A stretch of 64,000 nt of DNA from Streptomyces sp. NBC_01232 (GTDB lineage Bacteria > Actinomycetota > Actinomycetes > Streptomycetales > Streptomycetaceae). The stretch's first letter is position 1. Each line of letters starts with the position of its first letter. Position numbers and translations under genes: made by a program. The notes beneath the pieces were generated by a model. The model saw only the letters and a program-made list of their open reading frames with translations. It was not told the DNA's origin and ran no database searches. Positions 63,268-64,000 of the stretch are shown piece after piece. The stretch lies in assembly GCF_035989885.1 (NCBI RefSeq), contig NZ_CP108518.1, forward strand, positions 620,001 through 684,000, written 5' to 3'.

Positions 63268-64000
63268 ATGGCCGAGCGCGTTGTCGAGGTGGAGGGCGTC
63301 GAGCTGTGCACCGAGTCGTTCGGCGCCCGGTCGGACCCGCCCGTCCTCCTCGTCATGGGCATGGGAGCCTCCATGCTCTGGTGGGAGGAGGGCTTCTGCC
63401 GGATGCTCGCGGAGGGCGGGCGCTTCGTGGTCCGCTACGACCACCGTGACACCGGCCGGTCCACCACCTGCGCGCCGGGCCGTCCCGGATACACCACGGC
63501 GGACCTGGTCGCCGACGCCGCCCGGGTGCTCGACGCCCATGGGATCGCGGCGGCGCACGTCGTGGGCGTCTCCGCCGGAGGGGCGCTCGCGCAGCTGCTC
63601 GCGCTCGGACACCCCGGTCGCGTCCGGTCGCTCGTCCTCATCAGCACGTCCTTCGCCGTGGGCGGGGACCCCGACCTGCCCGCGCCGACCGAGGAGTTCA
63701 CGCGGTTCGTCTCGACCGCGCGCGTCGGCCGGCCGGATGCCGAGTCGGTGATCGACGACCAGGTCCGCTACGCGCGGATGCTCACCGGGGGCCGGCGCCC
63801 GTTCGACGAGGCCGCCGTCCGCAGCCTTGTCCGGCGGGACGTCGGGCGTGCGCACGATTTCGCCGCCGCCGGCAATCACGACGTGCTTCAGGACGGCGGG
63901 CGCACCCGGGCTCCCGTGTCCTCGATCGCCGTGCCCACGCTGGTGATCCACGGGAGCGCCGATCCGATGTTCCCGCTCCGGCACGGCGAGGCACTCGCGG
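63268..64000 (+). CDS. Alpha/beta hydrolase, 3' truncated by the window edge
   Basis: At least 244 residues, open to the end. Starts MAERVVEVEGVELCTESFG, oxyanion MGMGASMLWW, YDHRDTGRSTT, then nucleophile elbow GVSAGGALAQL (Ser) and VPTLVIHGSADPMFPLRHGE where Asp is likely the catalytic acid. The catalytic His should follow beyond base 64000. Epoxide-hydrolase/haloperoxidase-like; substrate unknown. ATG has AGGAG five bases upstream. Confidence 0.9.
   Translation, partial: MAERVVEVEGVELCTESFGARSDPPVLLVMGMGASMLWWEEGFCRMLAEGGRFVVRYDHRDTGRSTTCAPGRPGYTTADLVADAARVLDAHGIAAAHVVGVSAGGALAQLLALGHPGRVRSLVLISTSFAVGGDPDLPAPTEEFTRFVSTARVGRPDAESVIDDQVRYARMLTGGRRPFDEAAVRSLVRRDVGRAHDFAAAGNHDVLQDGGRTRAPVSSIAVPTLVIHGSADPMFPLRHGEALA

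Overview
The window is a 64 kb piece of very GC-rich actinobacterial chromosome, almost certainly Streptomyces or a close relative such as Kitasatospora. The reasons are the extreme third-position G+C, many GTG starts with GGAGG-type ribosome sites, four-base ATGA/GTGA gene overlaps, several P450s, a conservon (sensor kinase / roadblock / DUF742 / GTPase / P450), two Ser/Thr protein kinases and many Streptomyces-type small hypothetical proteins. No rRNA, tRNA, CRISPR array, phage or intact transposase gene is seen. It reads as accessory-rich, arm-like chromosome rather than one biosynthetic cluster.

Layout. 1-8.7 kb: truncated GNAT; a Ser/Thr kinase fused to a type 1 periplasmic-binding ectodomain; a P450 translationally coupled to a small unknown protein; a catalytically degenerate GyrB-like protein without TOPRIM; a multi-domain protein of unknown role; a small unknown protein. 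8.7-18.7 kb: 2'-5' RNA ligase-like protein, an RCK-TM-RCK channel-like protein with an altered pore loop, a DUF6126-like peptide, a Stealth-family sugar-phosphate transferase, a barstar-domain protein, a Cys-motif protein, a second P450, a rhodanese-DUF2892 protein and an EF-hand protein. 18.9-25.8 kb: second Ser/Thr kinase, deoxynucleoside kinase, ferritin-like protein behind an apparently leaderless, operator-flanked promoter, a lysine-rich anchored secreted protein, a HEAT-repeat protein. 25.8-31.3 kb: a complete conservon whose P450 has EQVLW in place of ExxR (CYP157-like), convergent through a perfect 21-bp bidirectional hairpin with a class I terpene synthase. 31.7-35.5 kb: Fur-type regulator divergent from catalase-peroxidase KatG, then a membrane protein.

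35.5-45.9 kb: a MITE-like 164-bp inverted-repeat element between convergent genes, secreted proteins (one with an internal Cys repeat), GNAT, SRPBCC, an RNB-type ribonuclease, membrane and lipoproteins, a degenerate Nudix protein, and a TetR/SDR divergent pair sharing a perfect 24-bp palindrome. 45.9-52.7 kb: a second inverted-repeat element, a Tat-exported PHP phosphoesterase-like protein with C-terminal repeats, a truncated alanyl-tRNA-synthetase-like protein with a possible Ala-rich leader peptide, CutA, ClC transporter, DHFR-like reductase. 52.8-60.1 kb: APC amino-acid permease and a helical protein divergent from a coupled three-gene operon (FGGY kinase, GlpA-like flavoprotein with a BFD-type Fe-S tail, second flavoprotein) that looks like glycerol or polyol catabolism. 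60.1-64 kb: VOC protein, small unknowns, CsbD, CMD-like protein, a MurG-like glycosyltransferase, and an alpha/beta hydrolase running off the end.

The clearest functional units are the conservon with its terpene neighbour, Fur-KatG, TetR-SDR and the kinase/flavoprotein operon. The least explained genes are the pseudo-GyrB and the adjacent multi-domain protein. Start sites were chosen from ribosome-binding sites and family alignment remembered by eye; no database search was possible.
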